54,343 bases of DNA from Candidatus Pollutiaquabacter sp. (GTDB lineage: Bacteria; Bacteroidota; Bacteroidia; AKYH767-A; 2013-40CM-41-45), in assembly GCA_947465495.1 (NCBI GenBank), contig CANIAS010000014.1:1-54343 (forward strand). The letters are read 5' to 3'. This document shows positions 7,906-17,671 of this stretch, one piece after another. Under the pieces are notes generated by a model, which worked only from the letters and a program-made list of their open reading frames with translations, did no database searches and was not told the DNA's origin. A program made the position numbers and the translations under genes. The first letter of the stretch is position 1. Each line of letters begins with the position of its first letter.

Positions 7906-8667
7906 TTAATCCAGTGACAAGTGGCGAAGATAGGACTGGAACAAGTCCAATCCCTTACGCTGTAATTCGCCGAATTCAAATTGAATGTAGTGTTGTAAGT
8001 AAACTCGTATGGTTTGATCGTTAAGGCCAGGTCGGACCAGACTATGGCAGAAATCAGGAATTGAATCAATACCGTTTTTAAAGGCGAGGTTGAATTCCGA
8101 TATCATAGAGGTTTCCAGCTTTTTGGTTGCTACCCAGACAGCAAATACAAACGGTAATCCGGTCATCGATTTCCATTCCTCTCCAAGGTCGTAAACATAT
8201 TCAAATTCGTTTTTCATCGCTAAGGCGCGATCACCGATGACCACAGCGGCTTGCGTCCCAGAGATTTCTGACTCATATCCTGGAATACCATTTCTCCATT
8301 CAGGAGTGATGTTCCAGTGATTGGAGGCCAAAACTTTTACCAGTTGTACCGATGTTCTGGATTGATAATCCAATACGATAGCAGTTATTGAGTTCAACGG
8401 AACTTCACTCAATAACAACACGGAACTCACCGCTCCGTCACAACCAATGCAGTAGTTACTGAAGATGGCGGCAGTAGGTATTTTTTTAAGCGTGGCAACA
8501 GGAATTAGACCGATGTCAGCCTGCCCCAATAACATCTTCTCCGAACACACTGCCGGAGTGTCTTTACTGATTAATAGTTGTTCGCTTAATGGACTTTGCG
8601 CTAATCCATGAAGGAAAGGAGTGCTATTCAGATAAGATACAATGGATACACGCAGTGGCTCTTGCAT
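7906..8667 (-). CDS. mqnA: Chorismate dehydratase of the futalosine menaquinone pathway
   Basis: 253 residues from the ATG at 8667. A longer frame from 8697 would overlap the ATPase gene by 20 bases, whereas 8667 leaves a 10-base gap. MqnA turns chorismate into 3-enolpyruvyl-benzoate, the first step of the futalosine route to menaquinone. The N-terminus VSIVSYLNSTPFLHGL is typical: MqnA and MqnD are periplasmic-binding-protein-like folds without a signal peptide. Later segments DIGLIPVATL and GDRALAM also fit. It is the last gene of the efflux operon by position, although it has no obvious functional link to it. The other mqn genes are not in this window. Confidence 0.85.
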   Translation of the reverse strand: MQEPLRVSIVSYLNSTPFLHGLAQSPLSEQLLISKDTPAVCSEKMLLGQADIGLIPVATLKKIPTAAIFSNYCIGCDGAVSSVLLLSEVPLNSITAIVLDYQSRTSVQLVKVLASNHWNITPEWRNGIPGYESEISGTQAAVVIGDRALAMKNEFEYVYDLGEEWKSMTGLPFVFAVWVATKKLETSMISEFNLAFKNGIDSIPDFCHSLVRPGLNDQTIRVYLQHYIQFEFGELQRKGLDLFQSYLRHLSLD

Positions 8668-8677
8668 ATTGTGCAGA

Positions 8678-9358
8678 TCAGGGTTTGACGATTTCACCGT
8701 CGTGTAAGGAAATGGTTCGATCTGTCTGACCGGCTAGATTGATATCGTGTGTAACGATACAAATAGTTTGTTTCAATTCATGTTGCAATTCTTTGAAAAG
8801 GTCAAAAACATTCTGAGAATTTTTGGAGTCCAGATTTCCAGTGGGCTCATCGCCAAAGATGATGGATGGATTGTTAATTAGTGCACGTGCAATGGCTACT
8901 CGTTGTTGCTGTCCTCCTGATAATTTGTTGGCCTTTTTCATGGCCTGATCTTGAAGTCCAAGTAACGATAGTTTTTCAAGGGCGATGGATTCAATTTGAT
9001 CGTGCGTGAATTTCCCAAGCTTAAGCGCAGGTAGTGAAACGTTTTCCAGTACTGTGAATTCAGGAAGGAGGTAGTGGAATTGGAATACGAATCCTATTTT
9101 TTCGTTTCGTATTTCAGCCTGTCGGTTAGGTGAGATCACTGAAAGGTCTTGACCATCAAAGATGATTTTTCCGGTGTAGTCCGTGTCTAGGGTGCTTAAT
9201 ACGTAAAGTAAGGTTGATTTTCCACTGCCGGATGATCCCATGATGCTCACGAATTCTCCGCGTTCAATCTGCAGAGTAACGTTTTTCAACGCTTGGAAAT
9301 CCACGGGGTCGCGGTACCATTTGTTTAAGCTGATCGTTTCGAGGATAGTGTTTTTCAT
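8678..9358 (-). CDS. ABC transporter ATP-binding protein, MacB/LolD type
   Basis: 226 residues from the ATG at 9358, chosen because it clears the permease gene by 7 bases; a longer frame from 9388 overlaps it. Walker A GSSGSGKS at 41-48, Q-loop in [19 protein letters not shown], signature [15 protein letters not shown] from 146, Walker B IIFGDEP at 166-172 and the H-loop in IVTHD are all present. The [10 protein letters not shown] segment and short length place it in the LolD/MacB/FtsE group, which drives mechanotransmission rather than classical import. It should pair with the FtsX-like permease immediately upstream and the second adaptor. Cytoplasmic face of the inner membrane. Confidence 0.93.
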   Translation of the reverse strand: MKNTILETISLNKWYRDPVDFQALKNVTLQIERGEFVSIMGSSGSGKSTLLYVLSTLDTDYTGKIIFDGQDLSVISPNRQAEIRNEKIGFVFQFHYLLPEFTVLENVSLPALKLGKFTHDQIESIALEKLSLLGLQDQAMKKANKLSGGQQQRVAIARALINNPSIIFGDEPTGNLDSKNSQNVFDLFKELQHELKQTICIVTHDINLAGQTDRTISLHDGEIVKP

Positions 9359-9365
9359 CGACGGG

Positions 9366-10628
9366 TCATTTTGATCGGATGATGTCAACTGGGTCGAACT
9401 TTGCGGCTTTCCGTGCGGGAAAATACCCCGCTAGGGCAGTCGCGATTAGAGCGAAAAAAAAGGCGAAAATATAGAAGGCCGGGGAAGAATTGAACTCTAA
9501 ATATTTCATGGAAACAAAGCCCTTGATGTTAAGTGGAATGCTGCCAATGAATTTTGTTAATAGGAAACCAAATAAAAGTCCGGTCAATCCGCCTGTAATA
9601 CCGATTGCAAGTGATTCAATCATAAAAATCATTTTGATATCCTTATTCTTGTAGCCGATCGCTTTAAGGATGGCAATATCTGGTAGCTTTTCATAAATGA
9701 TCATCATGAGGATGTTGAAAATGCCAAATCCTGATACAATCAAAATAGAAACGATGATCAGGTAGGTGACCATGTTTTGAATCTTAAAAACCCCAAAGAT
9801 GTTCGAATTGGCCTTCTTCCAGTCTTCCGCTTTATAGCCGAAACGCTTTTCGAATTCCATTGCTAGCTGTTCTGCTTCGTTAATGTCTTTAAGCTTGATG
9901 TTGATGTCCGTGAGGTACGCGTTGTCCACGTTCAATAATACACGCGCATTACGGATGCTAATGTAAGCACGCGAACGATCCACCTCTGTAAGGCCTGTTC
10001 GATTGATGCCTACCACTTTCATGTCCAGTGTAGTGCCATTCGTGGCAATTACACTGACATTGTCATTCATCTTAACACCTAAGTTTTCAGCAAGTCCTTC
10101 ACCTAGTATGATGCCATTGTTGATGGTCTTTAGCCGTTGTATATCTCCCTGTGTCATGTAGTCTGATACATGGAACACAAGGTCTTCTTTGTCAACGTCT
10201 ATGCCTGCAATTCGACCGCCGTACTGTACAATGCCTGATCGAAGAATGGCTTGTGTGCCAAGGAATGGCGAAACACCAGCGACTCCAGGATGCTGCTCCA
10301 GCAATGCGATGATCTGGTAGGCATTTCGAATTTTATTTTTTTCGTCTTTGGGTTTCTGGTTCCGCACGGTAATCCAACGAGTTGTATCTGCCTCGATCGA
10401 TGCTAGTATGCTCGGCCGGTTACGATCCGGTTCGTTATAGATGTGAATGTTTGCCGTAGTGTTAATGGTCTGCTCGATAAATGTGTCTTGGAATCCGGTA
10501 ATTAAACCAGCTTGAAAGATAAAAACCATGATACCAAAGGTGACGCCCAACATCGCTACAAACGTCTGGCGTTTCTTGGCAAGCAGGTGGGTTATTGCGA
10601 TCTTAAAAACAGGATTCTTGAATCTCAT
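9366..10628 (-). CDS. FtsX-like ABC permease, MacB/LolC-E type
   Basis: 420 residues from the ATG at 10628. A start at 10673 would overlap the adaptor gene by 35 bases, and 10628 leaves 10. One transmembrane helix lies near the N-terminus (VAMLGVTFGIMVFIFQAGLI), then a large periplasmic MacB-PCD domain (about 50-290), then three helices at the C-terminus with the FtsX box (ILKAIGYKNKDIKMIF) and the PARKAAKFDPVDII end. This is the four-helix topology of MacB/LolE-type permeases. With the ATPase downstream and the adaptor upstream it forms a tripartite MacAB-like unit. Substrate is not predictable: export of a drug, peptide or lipid across the envelope is most likely. Confidence 0.9.
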   Translation of the reverse strand: MRFKNPVFKIAITHLLAKKRQTFVAMLGVTFGIMVFIFQAGLITGFQDTFIEQTINTTANIHIYNEPDRNRPSILASIEADTTRWITVRNQKPKDEKNKIRNAYQIIALLEQHPGVAGVSPFLGTQAILRSGIVQYGGRIAGIDVDKEDLVFHVSDYMTQGDIQRLKTINNGIILGEGLAENLGVKMNDNVSVIATNGTTLDMKVVGINRTGLTEVDRSRAYISIRNARVLLNVDNAYLTDINIKLKDINEAEQLAMEFEKRFGYKAEDWKKANSNIFGVFKIQNMVTYLIIVSILIVSGFGIFNILMMIIYEKLPDIAILKAIGYKNKDIKMIFMIESLAIGITGGLTGLLFGFLLTKFIGSIPLNIKGFVSMKYLEFNSSPAFYIFAFFFALIATALAGYFPARKAAKFDPVDIIRSK

Positions 10629-10638
10629 ACGTAAAGCA

Positions 10639-11730
10639 TCATTTGACCAATTGATCGTTTTCTCCAATTCCATGTATCACTTCAAGGTACTGGAGGTCTT
10701 CGATGCCTATCTTTATCTTACGAAATGTTGTTTCATTTTTTACTTTTACTTCGTTACCATTGTGCAAATATTCTCTTGGAATGACGAGGCAGTTTTTCTT
10801 TTCGCGAACTACGATGTTTGCTTCAATCGACATACCGCTGTAAAATGCATAACCTGGCTGTGTTTGAATGGTTGCTTTTATTCGTGAAGATTTGGTGCTT
10901 GGAAGTACATGTGGAATGATTTCATTCACCGTTCCTTTGAATATGGTGTCTGGAAATGCGTCGATGGAGTAGGTGACAGGTTGTCCTTTAGCGATGAGGC
11001 CAATGTCGGTTTCATCAATGGATAACTCTACCTCGAATTCAGCAGAATCGCCAATCTCCATCAAGGGTGTTGAAATACCTACAAGGTCTCCAACCTCAGG
11101 AAATACATCGTATATTTTTCCGCTAACTGCTGATAGTAACTGGTAGTCGGACCTGTTTGTACGTTGGGCTTCGTATTGATTGCCGGCGTTTCGTAATTCT
11201 ACACCATACCGTTCAGTGGCTGCCGCTAAGTTATGCTGAGTTCGTTCAAAGATCTTCTTTGAGATTTCGGCTTGCGCTTCGGCTTGGTCTAATTGCTGAC
11301 GACTGCAAGCATTATCATTAAATAGTGAGCGTGTACGAAACAATGAAATGCTATCCAAGCGATATTTAGAAACCGCACCTTCCATCTCTTCTCGCAAGCC
11401 ACTTAGGATGGGGCCGTTTGGATGGGCGTTTGCCTTAGCAAGTTCAAGTTGGTTGGCGGCAGTTTGAATGGATAATTCATTTTGTTCATTTCGGATGTCG
11501 ACCAAGGCAGAACCGACGGTGGTAAATTGTCCGGCCCTCACATGAATCTTTTCAATGTAACCTGGAGTTCGGCTGATTACGGTGTAGTCATTTAAGGGTA
11601 GTAATTTACCGGATGCATACACGGCTTGAATGATGTCTTTACGTACCGGTGTAATCGTTTCCGAATTGCGTTGGCAACCGTAATTCAAAAAAAGAAATAC
11701 AACTAGAAAATATTTAAAATATTTCTTCAT
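10639..11730 (-). CDS. Efflux adaptor (membrane fusion protein), second of the operon
   Basis: 363 residues from the ATG at 11730. A TTG two codons earlier would overlap the RND gene by 4 bases. The lipoprotein signal is MKKYFKYFLVVFLFLNYGC with Cys19. The biotinyl-lipoyl-like domain (GYIEKIHVRAGQFTTVGSAL) flanks a coiled-coil hairpin (about 90-200), and a beta-barrel domain follows (GDSAEFEVELSIDETDIGLI). It is an HlyD/MacA-family protein linking an inner-membrane pump to TolC. It lies directly upstream of the FtsX-like permease and ATPase, so it probably serves that MacB-type unit rather than the RND pump, which has its own adaptor. The unusual feature is two adaptors in one operon with one TolC. 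Confidence 0.9.
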   Translation of the reverse strand: MKKYFKYFLVVFLFLNYGCQRNSETITPVRKDIIQAVYASGKLLPLNDYTVISRTPGYIEKIHVRAGQFTTVGSALVDIRNEQNELSIQTAANQLELAKANAHPNGPILSGLREEMEGAVSKYRLDSISLFRTRSLFNDNACSRQQLDQAEAQAEISKKIFERTQHNLAAATERYGVELRNAGNQYEAQRTNRSDYQLLSAVSGKIYDVFPEVGDLVGISTPLMEIGDSAEFEVELSIDETDIGLIAKGQPVTYSIDAFPDTIFKGTVNEIIPHVLPSTKSSRIKATIQTQPGYAFYSGMSIEANIVVREKKNCLVIPREYLHNGNEVKVKNETTFRKIKIGIEDLQYLEVIHGIGENDQLVK

Positions 11731-11732
11731 GA

Positions 11733-14700
11733 TCAAATCGTTGTTTCGACAAGTTCGTTGATATTCTTGGCTTTAGCTCCTTCATCGATCGGTAGCCCAC
11801 GCAGTTTTCGAATTCGGTTTTTTAATCGAATGCTCAACAGGTACATGACCGGAACAAGTATAAGCGTTAGAAAGGTAGCAAAACTCAAACCGAAAATCAT
11901 GGTCCAGGAAAGCGGTCCCCAAAATGCGGTGCTGTCACCTCCAAAGAAAATGTTCGGATTGAATTCATTAAGCATTTTCGAGAAGTCAATATTAAGACCA
12001 ACTGCAAGTGGAATCAATCCAAGGATGGTAGCAGATGCCGTAAGGATAACAGGTGTCATCCGGGTCTTTCCTGCTTCAACAATAGCGTCAAAAGTAGGAA
12101 CTCCTTGCTCGCGTAGTAAGTCGGTGAATTCAACCAGTAGTATTCCATTTCGCACAACGATACCTGCCAGTGCGATAATACCCACACCACTCATCACGAT
12201 GGAGAATTCCATTTTGAACAAAGAGAAACCAATAAATACTCCAATAATGCTAAACAGAATTTCTGTTAGAATAATTATCGGTTTGCTGATAGAGTTGAAT
12301 TGAATAACTAGGATTAGAACGATCAATAGGAGGGAAGAGAGCATCGCTGTGCCAAGAAAGGCCGATGTTTCAGCTTGTTCTTCTTGGGCGCCAGTCATGG
12401 TGATCGATACGCCAGGTAGCGACGCATAATCTGCCATTACTTTTTTAACTTCTTCTACCACTTGGTTCTCATTGTATCCCGTCAATACATTGGATGATAC
12501 AGTCACTACACGTTTTTGGTTTTTTCGCTTGATGACTCCATACGTGTCAGAGTATTTAACATCGGCAAAAGCAGACAAAGGCACATCGCGGATCATACCT
12601 CCCATGCCCATATCTCGATACAGGATTTTTAAATTGCGAAGCATATCAATGTTGTATCGCTGATCGTCACGGTACTTCAATACAATATTGTAATCGTCTT
12701 TGGCGTCTCGGTATTTTGAGATATCAGTACCAAGTACGCCCAAGTAAATCTCGTTGCCGACTGCATATGTTGAAATGCCTTCTCGATTCGCTCGTTCACG
12801 ATCAATGTCAAATACGATTTGTGGTTTTTGATCCTGCAGGTCGCTACGAAGTTCTTCAACACCTTCAATTTTTAATGAATCCAGGTAGCGTTTGAGGCCT
12901 TTGCTACAAGTAACTAGGTCGTCGTAGTTGTCGCCGCTAATTTCAATATTCACTGGTTTGCCAACAGGTGGTCCTCCTTGTTCTTGCGCAACAGATATCT
13001 CGGCGCCCGGTATTCCTTTTACAGCCTCTCGAATTTTGTCGAGGTATTTAAGGGTAGACTCGCCTTTTCGATCACCGAATTGTACAAAGGCAACGGATAT
13101 TTTACTCTTGTTGGGATAATTACCTTGGTCTTCATCCTGTGGATCTGTTACAGCAACGGTAACGTTCGTGATGACCGATTTGATGATAGGATTTGGCCAG
13201 TTGATGGCTTTGTAGACCCGACTTTCAATGATTTTTGTCAATGAATCGGTACGCGATTGATCCGTTCCAACGGGAAGGCTGGTGTATACGTAAACGAAAT
13301 TTGGATCTGCAGCAGGGAAGAAGCTAACTCCTCCATTGCGCATGGTCAATAACACGATGGATAAGACGAACAGCGCAACCGTACCCAATACCATTTTCCA
13401 GGGTCTATGCAGGCACCATACTAACATCCGTTTGTAGCGTTCCTGTACGCTTGGCCAGGTGCGCTCCTGGAAGCGTCGGATGACGTGGCGCAAGTAGTAA
13501 TGATTAAATAGAAACAGTGCGAAACAAATAACAGAGAAGTTCCCAACGCCAAATCCCATCGTGTAGCCAATTACGATGGCTACTCCAAAGATGATGAGTG
13601 ATGGTTTTAAGTTTTTCTTTTCTTCATGACGATGTGGTTTCATGAATTGCACCGCGAATACCGGGTTGATAATATACGCCACCAGTAAGGAAGCTGTCAG
13701 CGTAATGATCAATGTTACTGGCAAGAAGAACATGAATTTGCCAATGACACCTTTCCAGAATAGAAGTGGCACAAATGGAGCCAGTGTAGTCATGGTCCCG
13801 GAAAATACCGGCAGGAAAACTTCCCCTGCAGCGAGCTTTGCTGCTTCTACAATGTTTCGCTTGCCGTTTGCAAAAATCCGGTGTGTATTTTCAATCACCA
13901 CGATCGCATCGTCAACAACAATACCAAGCGCAAGTAGGAACGAAAAGAGGACGATCATGTTTAGTGTAAATCCAATTGCTGGCATAACAAGAAATGCAAG
14001 GCACATGGATAACGGTACTGAAAGGGCCACAAAGAAGGCATTCATGGTGCCCATGAAAAACATCAATATCAGGAATACGAGAATAAATCCAATGATGATG
14101 GTGTTGATCAGATCGTGTAACGTCATACGCGTCTGTTCACTTTGATCGCCTGTCAAGGTGACCTTCACGTCTTTCGGAAACTTGCTTTCTTGAAGTTGTG
14201 ACATCAATTCCACAATCTTATCGGACGTGGCAATTAGGTTTTCTCCTTTACGCTTTACAATATTTAGTGTGATGACATTTTTATTGTCCAGACGGGCAAA
14301 ACTCTCCTGCTCCTTGTAAGAGTCGACGACTTCAGCGATTTCTCCGAGGTAGACAGGGCTACCTTGCATCGATGTCAGCGTGAGTGACTTGATCTGTTCA
14401 ACGGTGTGGAATTCACCTGAAACACTCAAGGATCTGCGTATGCCATCCATACGTACAGATCCACCTGGAATGGTAAGGTTCTCCGTTTGTATGGCTCGTG
14501 CAATGTCGCCCATCGATAATCCGGCAGCTTGCATCTTCATCATATCCACGTTAATTTGGATTTCGCGTTCCAAAGCACCGATAATATCGACCTTTTTTAC
14601 TTCCTTCATTGCCTCCAGACGGTCTTTGGCATCGTCAGCATATTCTTTAAGCTTGTTCAGGTTATAGTCGCCGCTGATATTTACTTGCATCACTGGCAGG

Positions 14701-15131
14701 TCAGCAAAGTTGATATCGATTATTTCAGGGTCATTCTTTAAGTCTTTTGGAAGGTCTTTCTTCGAGCGATCGACAGCATCTTTTACTTTTTGTTTTGCTT
14801 CATCGATTTTTGCATCTGAATTGAATTCAACGATGATGTTGCAATAGTCCTGGAGGGAATTGCTCTTGATCTTCTTGACTCCGGCAATGCTCTTACATTC
14901 CTTTTCAATCGGACGTACAATCAGGTTCTCCATGTCCTTTGGAGAGGTTCCAGGATAAATGACACTCACATAAATATTGGGTAATGAAATGTCTGGAAAA
15001 CTTTCTTTCGGCAGACCTTCATAGGCCTTCATGCCAGCAAGCATCAATAGTGTGGTGATGACAAACACCGCCACCTTATTATTGATCGCCCAGTTCGAAG
15101 GCTTAAATTCTTTCTTAATATCTTCTTTCAT
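11733..15131 (-). CDS. RND-family efflux pump, inner-membrane component (HAE1/AcrB type)
   Basis: 1132 residues, the expected two-fold repeated RND architecture: TM1, a large periplasmic loop, TM2-6, TM7, a second loop and TM8-12. The TM4 motif GIVVDDAIVVIENTHR contains Asp407 and Asp408, the proton-relay pair at the same numbers as in AcrB. The C-terminal half has GIVVRNGILLVEF in TM10. It pumps small hydrophobic compounds from periplasm or membrane using the proton gradient. Its adaptor lies 24 bases upstream and TolC further up, giving a complete tripartite pump. It is longer than AcrB by about 80 residues, mostly in the segment between the halves and a charged tail. HAE1 (drug/lipophile) rather than heavy-metal type is inferred from the overall pattern. 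Confidence 0.94.
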   Translation of the reverse strand: MKEDIKKEFKPSNWAINNKVAVFVITTLLMLAGMKAYEGLPKESFPDISLPNIYVSVIYPGTSPKDMENLIVRPIEKECKSIAGVKKIKSNSLQDYCNIIVEFNSDAKIDEAKQKVKDAVDRSKKDLPKDLKNDPEIIDINFADLPVMQVNISGDYNLNKLKEYADDAKDRLEAMKEVKKVDIIGALEREIQINVDMMKMQAAGLSMGDIARAIQTENLTIPGGSVRMDGIRRSLSVSGEFHTVEQIKSLTLTSMQGSPVYLGEIAEVVDSYKEQESFARLDNKNVITLNIVKRKGENLIATSDKIVELMSQLQESKFPKDVKVTLTGDQSEQTRMTLHDLINTIIIGFILVFLILMFFMGTMNAFFVALSVPLSMCLAFLVMPAIGFTLNMIVLFSFLLALGIVVDDAIVVIENTHRIFANGKRNIVEAAKLAAGEVFLPVFSGTMTTLAPFVPLLFWKGVIGKFMFFLPVTLIITLTASLLVAYIINPVFAVQFMKPHRHEEKKNLKPSLIIFGVAIVIGYTMGFGVGNFSVICFALFLFNHYYLRHVIRRFQERTWPSVQERYKRMLVWCLHRPWKMVLGTVALFVLSIVLLTMRNGGVSFFPAADPNFVYVYTSLPVGTDQSRTDSLTKIIESRVYKAINWPNPIIKSVITNVTVAVTDPQDEDQGNYPNKSKISVAFVQFGDRKGESTLKYLDKIREAVKGIPGAEISVAQEQGGPPVGKPVNIEISGDNYDDLVTCSKGLKRYLDSLKIEGVEELRSDLQDQKPQIVFDIDRERANREGISTYAVGNEIYLGVLGTDISKYRDAKDDYNIVLKYRDDQRYNIDMLRNLKILYRDMGMGGMIRDVPLSAFADVKYSDTYGVIKRKNQKRVVTVSSNVLTGYNENQVVEEVKKVMADYASLPGVSITMTGAQEEQAETSAFLGTAMLSSLLLIVLILVIQFNSISKPIIILTEILFSIIGVFIGFSLFKMEFSIVMSGVGIIALAGIVVRNGILLVEFTDLLREQGVPTFDAIVEAGKTRMTPVILTASATILGLIPLAVGLNIDFSKMLNEFNPNIFFGGDSTAFWGPLSWTMIFGLSFATFLTLILVPVMYLLSIRLKNRIRKLRGLPIDEGAKAKNINELVETTI

Positions 15132-15155
15132 AGTTAAGTCTGATCGTGACAGAAA

Positions 15156-16277
15156 TTATTGTTGTACAATATCACCTTCAATGACGCTTTGATAACCAGT
15201 GGTAATTACCTGGTCGCCCTCCTGAAGTCCGGATGTAATTTCGGTCTGGCCGTTGTAATTCATGCCAATGTTAACCATACGCCTTTTGGCTATTGCACTT
15301 TTTCCGACTACTTCTACTATATATACAAACTCGCCTTCACCAGATTTTTGAACTGCAGCAATTGGAATAATGAATGCGTTGGGCGAACTGTAGTCAACGA
15401 TTTTCAAAACAGCGACCATGTTCGGACGGTAAGTTCCGGTGTTGTCTTTTAGAATGACTTCTACATTAAAGGTTCTGTTGAGACGATTGATGACTTTGCC
15501 CGCATAAGTTAATTTGGTAGTTAGTTCTTTGCTCAAATCCGGAAATGAAACAACAACTTCATTGTTTGATTTAATGGTGGAGAGGTACGACTCGGCTACT
15601 TCTCCTACCACCTTCAGCGATTGGAGATTGACGACACGTAATGCAGGCATTCCAGGAGCAATCGCTTGGCCGGCTTTTATCATTACTTGGTCGATGGTGC
15701 CATTGATGGGAGACTTGATCTTTGTCATGTCCAGCTGCTCGCGGGTAGCCGCGACTCTTTTTTCGAGCGCGTCTTTGGTTGTTTTGGCTTGCAGGTACTG
15801 AATTTCACTTCCTATTTGCTGATCCCATAAGTTCTTTTGACGATTGTAGACTTGAGTTGCAAGATCAAGCTGAGTCTGAACTTCATCCATCGCTTGACGG
15901 ATGATTTTATCGTCTAAGGTGGCTAATAGTTGTCCTTTGCTAACCAAATCGCCTGCTTTCACTAAAACAGAAGTTACTGTTCCCATTGTTTCAGCACCGA
16001 CCATAACGTCTTCGTCTCCTTCTACACGGCCTTGTATTGATACATAGTGGTTGAATTTCGACGGTGATATTGTTGTAGTAGCAATCAGTTTGCCTTTTCC
16101 AGTGGAGCTACTGGTATCTGCCGCTGCGATTTCAGCTTCCAATCGTGCAATCTGTTCCTTGAGTGATGATTGTTGCTTTTTCAACTCGTTCAGTTGCGCA
16201 ACTTTGTCGCTGCTGCCACCACCGCTGCAAGAGTGTAGGATAGTGACGGAAATTAATAGTACTAAATACTTATTCAT
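15156..16277 (-). CDS. RND efflux adaptor (membrane fusion lipoprotein)
   Basis: 373 residues. The signal peptide ends at a lipobox (LHSC, Cys17). Residues 26-54 are a heptad-rich coiled coil (QLNELKKQQSSLKEQIARLE). It then has a lipoyl-like half-motif (VMVGAETMGTVTSVLVKAGD), an alpha-hairpin (about 120-180), the second lipoyl half (IKSPINGTIDQVMIKAGQ), a barrel and a membrane-proximal domain ending in GYQSVIEGDIVQQ. It is an AcrA/MexA-type periplasmic adaptor that bridges the RND pump (24 bases downstream) and the TolC protein (28 bases upstream). The extra N-terminal coiled coil before the lipoyl domain is notable and common in Bacteroidota adaptors. Expected in the periplasm, tethered to the inner membrane. 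Confidence 0.93.
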   Translation of the reverse strand: MNKYLVLLISVTILHSCSGGGSSDKVAQLNELKKQQSSLKEQIARLEAEIAAADTSSSTGKGKLIATTTISPSKFNHYVSIQGRVEGDEDVMVGAETMGTVTSVLVKAGDLVSKGQLLATLDDKIIRQAMDEVQTQLDLATQVYNRQKNLWDQQIGSEIQYLQAKTTKDALEKRVAATREQLDMTKIKSPINGTIDQVMIKAGQAIAPGMPALRVVNLQSLKVVGEVAESYLSTIKSNNEVVVSFPDLSKELTTKLTYAGKVINRLNRTFNVEVILKDNTGTYRPNMVAVLKIVDYSSPNAFIIPIAAVQKSGEGEFVYIVEVVGKSAIAKRRMVNIGMNYNGQTEITSGLQEGDQVITTGYQSVIEGDIVQQ

Positions 16278-16305
16278 GGATGTATGTATGGGTGGTTGTT
16301 AAGAA

Positions 16306-17649
16306 TTAATAATTGATGTTGCCAAGGGATAATTCAAAGTCGATTTTAGCAATGACCGCTTCGTACGCTGCATTGTAATAATTGGATTGAGCTTCCTTCA
16401 GCGATGTTTCCGCGTCCAGCACTTCCAGATTGGATCCAACTCCCTGATCGTATTTTAATTTAGTCGTCCGAACTACATCTTTTGCCAAGTTTAGATTCTG
16501 CTCCTGAATATTAAGCGTGCTAATAGCGTCTTCGAGGGCAAGTCGGCTATTGTCTATTTGCATGGAGGCTGCATTCTTGAAATTATCAAGCTCATTTTTA
16601 ATCTTGTCCAGGTTGTATTCGCTTTGGCGGATCTTAGCGGTCTTTTGCAATCCGTCGAAAATCGGGATGCTAAGCGTAGCGCCTAATAATCCTGTTGGAT
16701 ACCATTTACGGGAAGGGTCGAAAATGTTAAAAGCGTCGCGCTGTGCGGTTGAGCTTACATTAGCATAAGCAACTAAAGAAGGGTAGTAGCCAACTTTGTA
16801 TCTTTTTACATTGAGTTCCTGTAAATGGTATTGTGTTTCGAGGATGTTGTATTCAATGCGTTTGGAAACATCGGCATTGCTACTGGTGGCAGTTAGATTT
16901 TTTACTTTAGCGATATCCAATGAGTCTGTTAATTCTAATTTGCACGTCAAGGGCATTCCCATTTGAAACTTTAATACATTTTCTGTCATTTTTTCAATGT
17001 TGTCGAATCGATCTTGTTCGCTCAGCATATTATTATATGCTAGATTGATTCGGTCTAAATCCAACTTCTCAACAAAGCCGTTATCGTAAAGTGCTTTTGT
17101 GTCTTGTTTCAATTTAGCGATGCGCTCCACATTGGCGTCAATGACTTCTTTACGTACACGTATAAGTAACAGTCCATAATATGCCTTTTGGACATTTGAT
17201 GCAGTTTCGATTCTGGTCCGGGTGAGGTTTTTGGAGGAAAGTTCGTGAATCGTTTTAGTGGCTTGTAACCCTACTAAATAGGTGGGGTCGAATACCAGCT
17301 GGGAGGCTGTGATTCCTGCGGATGCTTGGTATTGGGTTCCGAATTTGATAGGAATGAAAGTGCCAGGGCCTCCGCCAAAGAATTCTCCAGGAATCAGATT
17401 CGTTGGAATCTCAAAAAAATCTTTGATATCCACAGAACCATTCAATTGAGGAAGTCCCATGCCGACAATTTCTTTTACTTGAGCATCGGCTATGCGTGTG
17501 TCAAGCACAGAGTTTTTGACGTCCTTCTGATTCTCCAGTGAATAATCAATGGCCTCTTTCACAGAGAATCGATAGAGAGAGTCACGGTTTTCAGCGGTTG
17601 CTCCTGAGGCAAGTATCAGCAGAAGGCATACTATTCGTAGTTTTTTCAT
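16306..17649 (-). CDS. TolC-family outer membrane efflux protein
   Basis: 447 residues. The signal peptide is MKKLRIVCLLLILASGATA. Two repeated OEP domains follow (about 25-230 and 245-445), with the usual opening FSVKEAIDYSLENQKDV and the helical GVGSNLEVLDAETSLKEAQSNYYNA near the end of the second repeat. TolC proteins form trimeric channels through the outer membrane and periplasm for RND and MacB pumps. It is the only TolC in this operon, so it may serve both the RND and the MacB-like units. It lies 22 bases downstream of the tetR-type regulator gene on the same strand, so it is expected to be controlled by it. Confidence 0.94.
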   Translation of the reverse strand: MKKLRIVCLLLILASGATAENRDSLYRFSVKEAIDYSLENQKDVKNSVLDTRIADAQVKEIVGMGLPQLNGSVDIKDFFEIPTNLIPGEFFGGGPGTFIPIKFGTQYQASAGITASQLVFDPTYLVGLQATKTIHELSSKNLTRTRIETASNVQKAYYGLLLIRVRKEVIDANVERIAKLKQDTKALYDNGFVEKLDLDRINLAYNNMLSEQDRFDNIEKMTENVLKFQMGMPLTCKLELTDSLDIAKVKNLTATSSNADVSKRIEYNILETQYHLQELNVKRYKVGYYPSLVAYANVSSTAQRDAFNIFDPSRKWYPTGLLGATLSIPIFDGLQKTAKIRQSEYNLDKIKNELDNFKNAASMQIDNSRLALEDAISTLNIQEQNLNLAKDVVRTTKLKYDQGVGSNLEVLDAETSLKEAQSNYYNAAYEAVIAKIDFELSLGNINY

Positions 17650-17671
17650 AATAGAGTATAGGGAGGTTGGT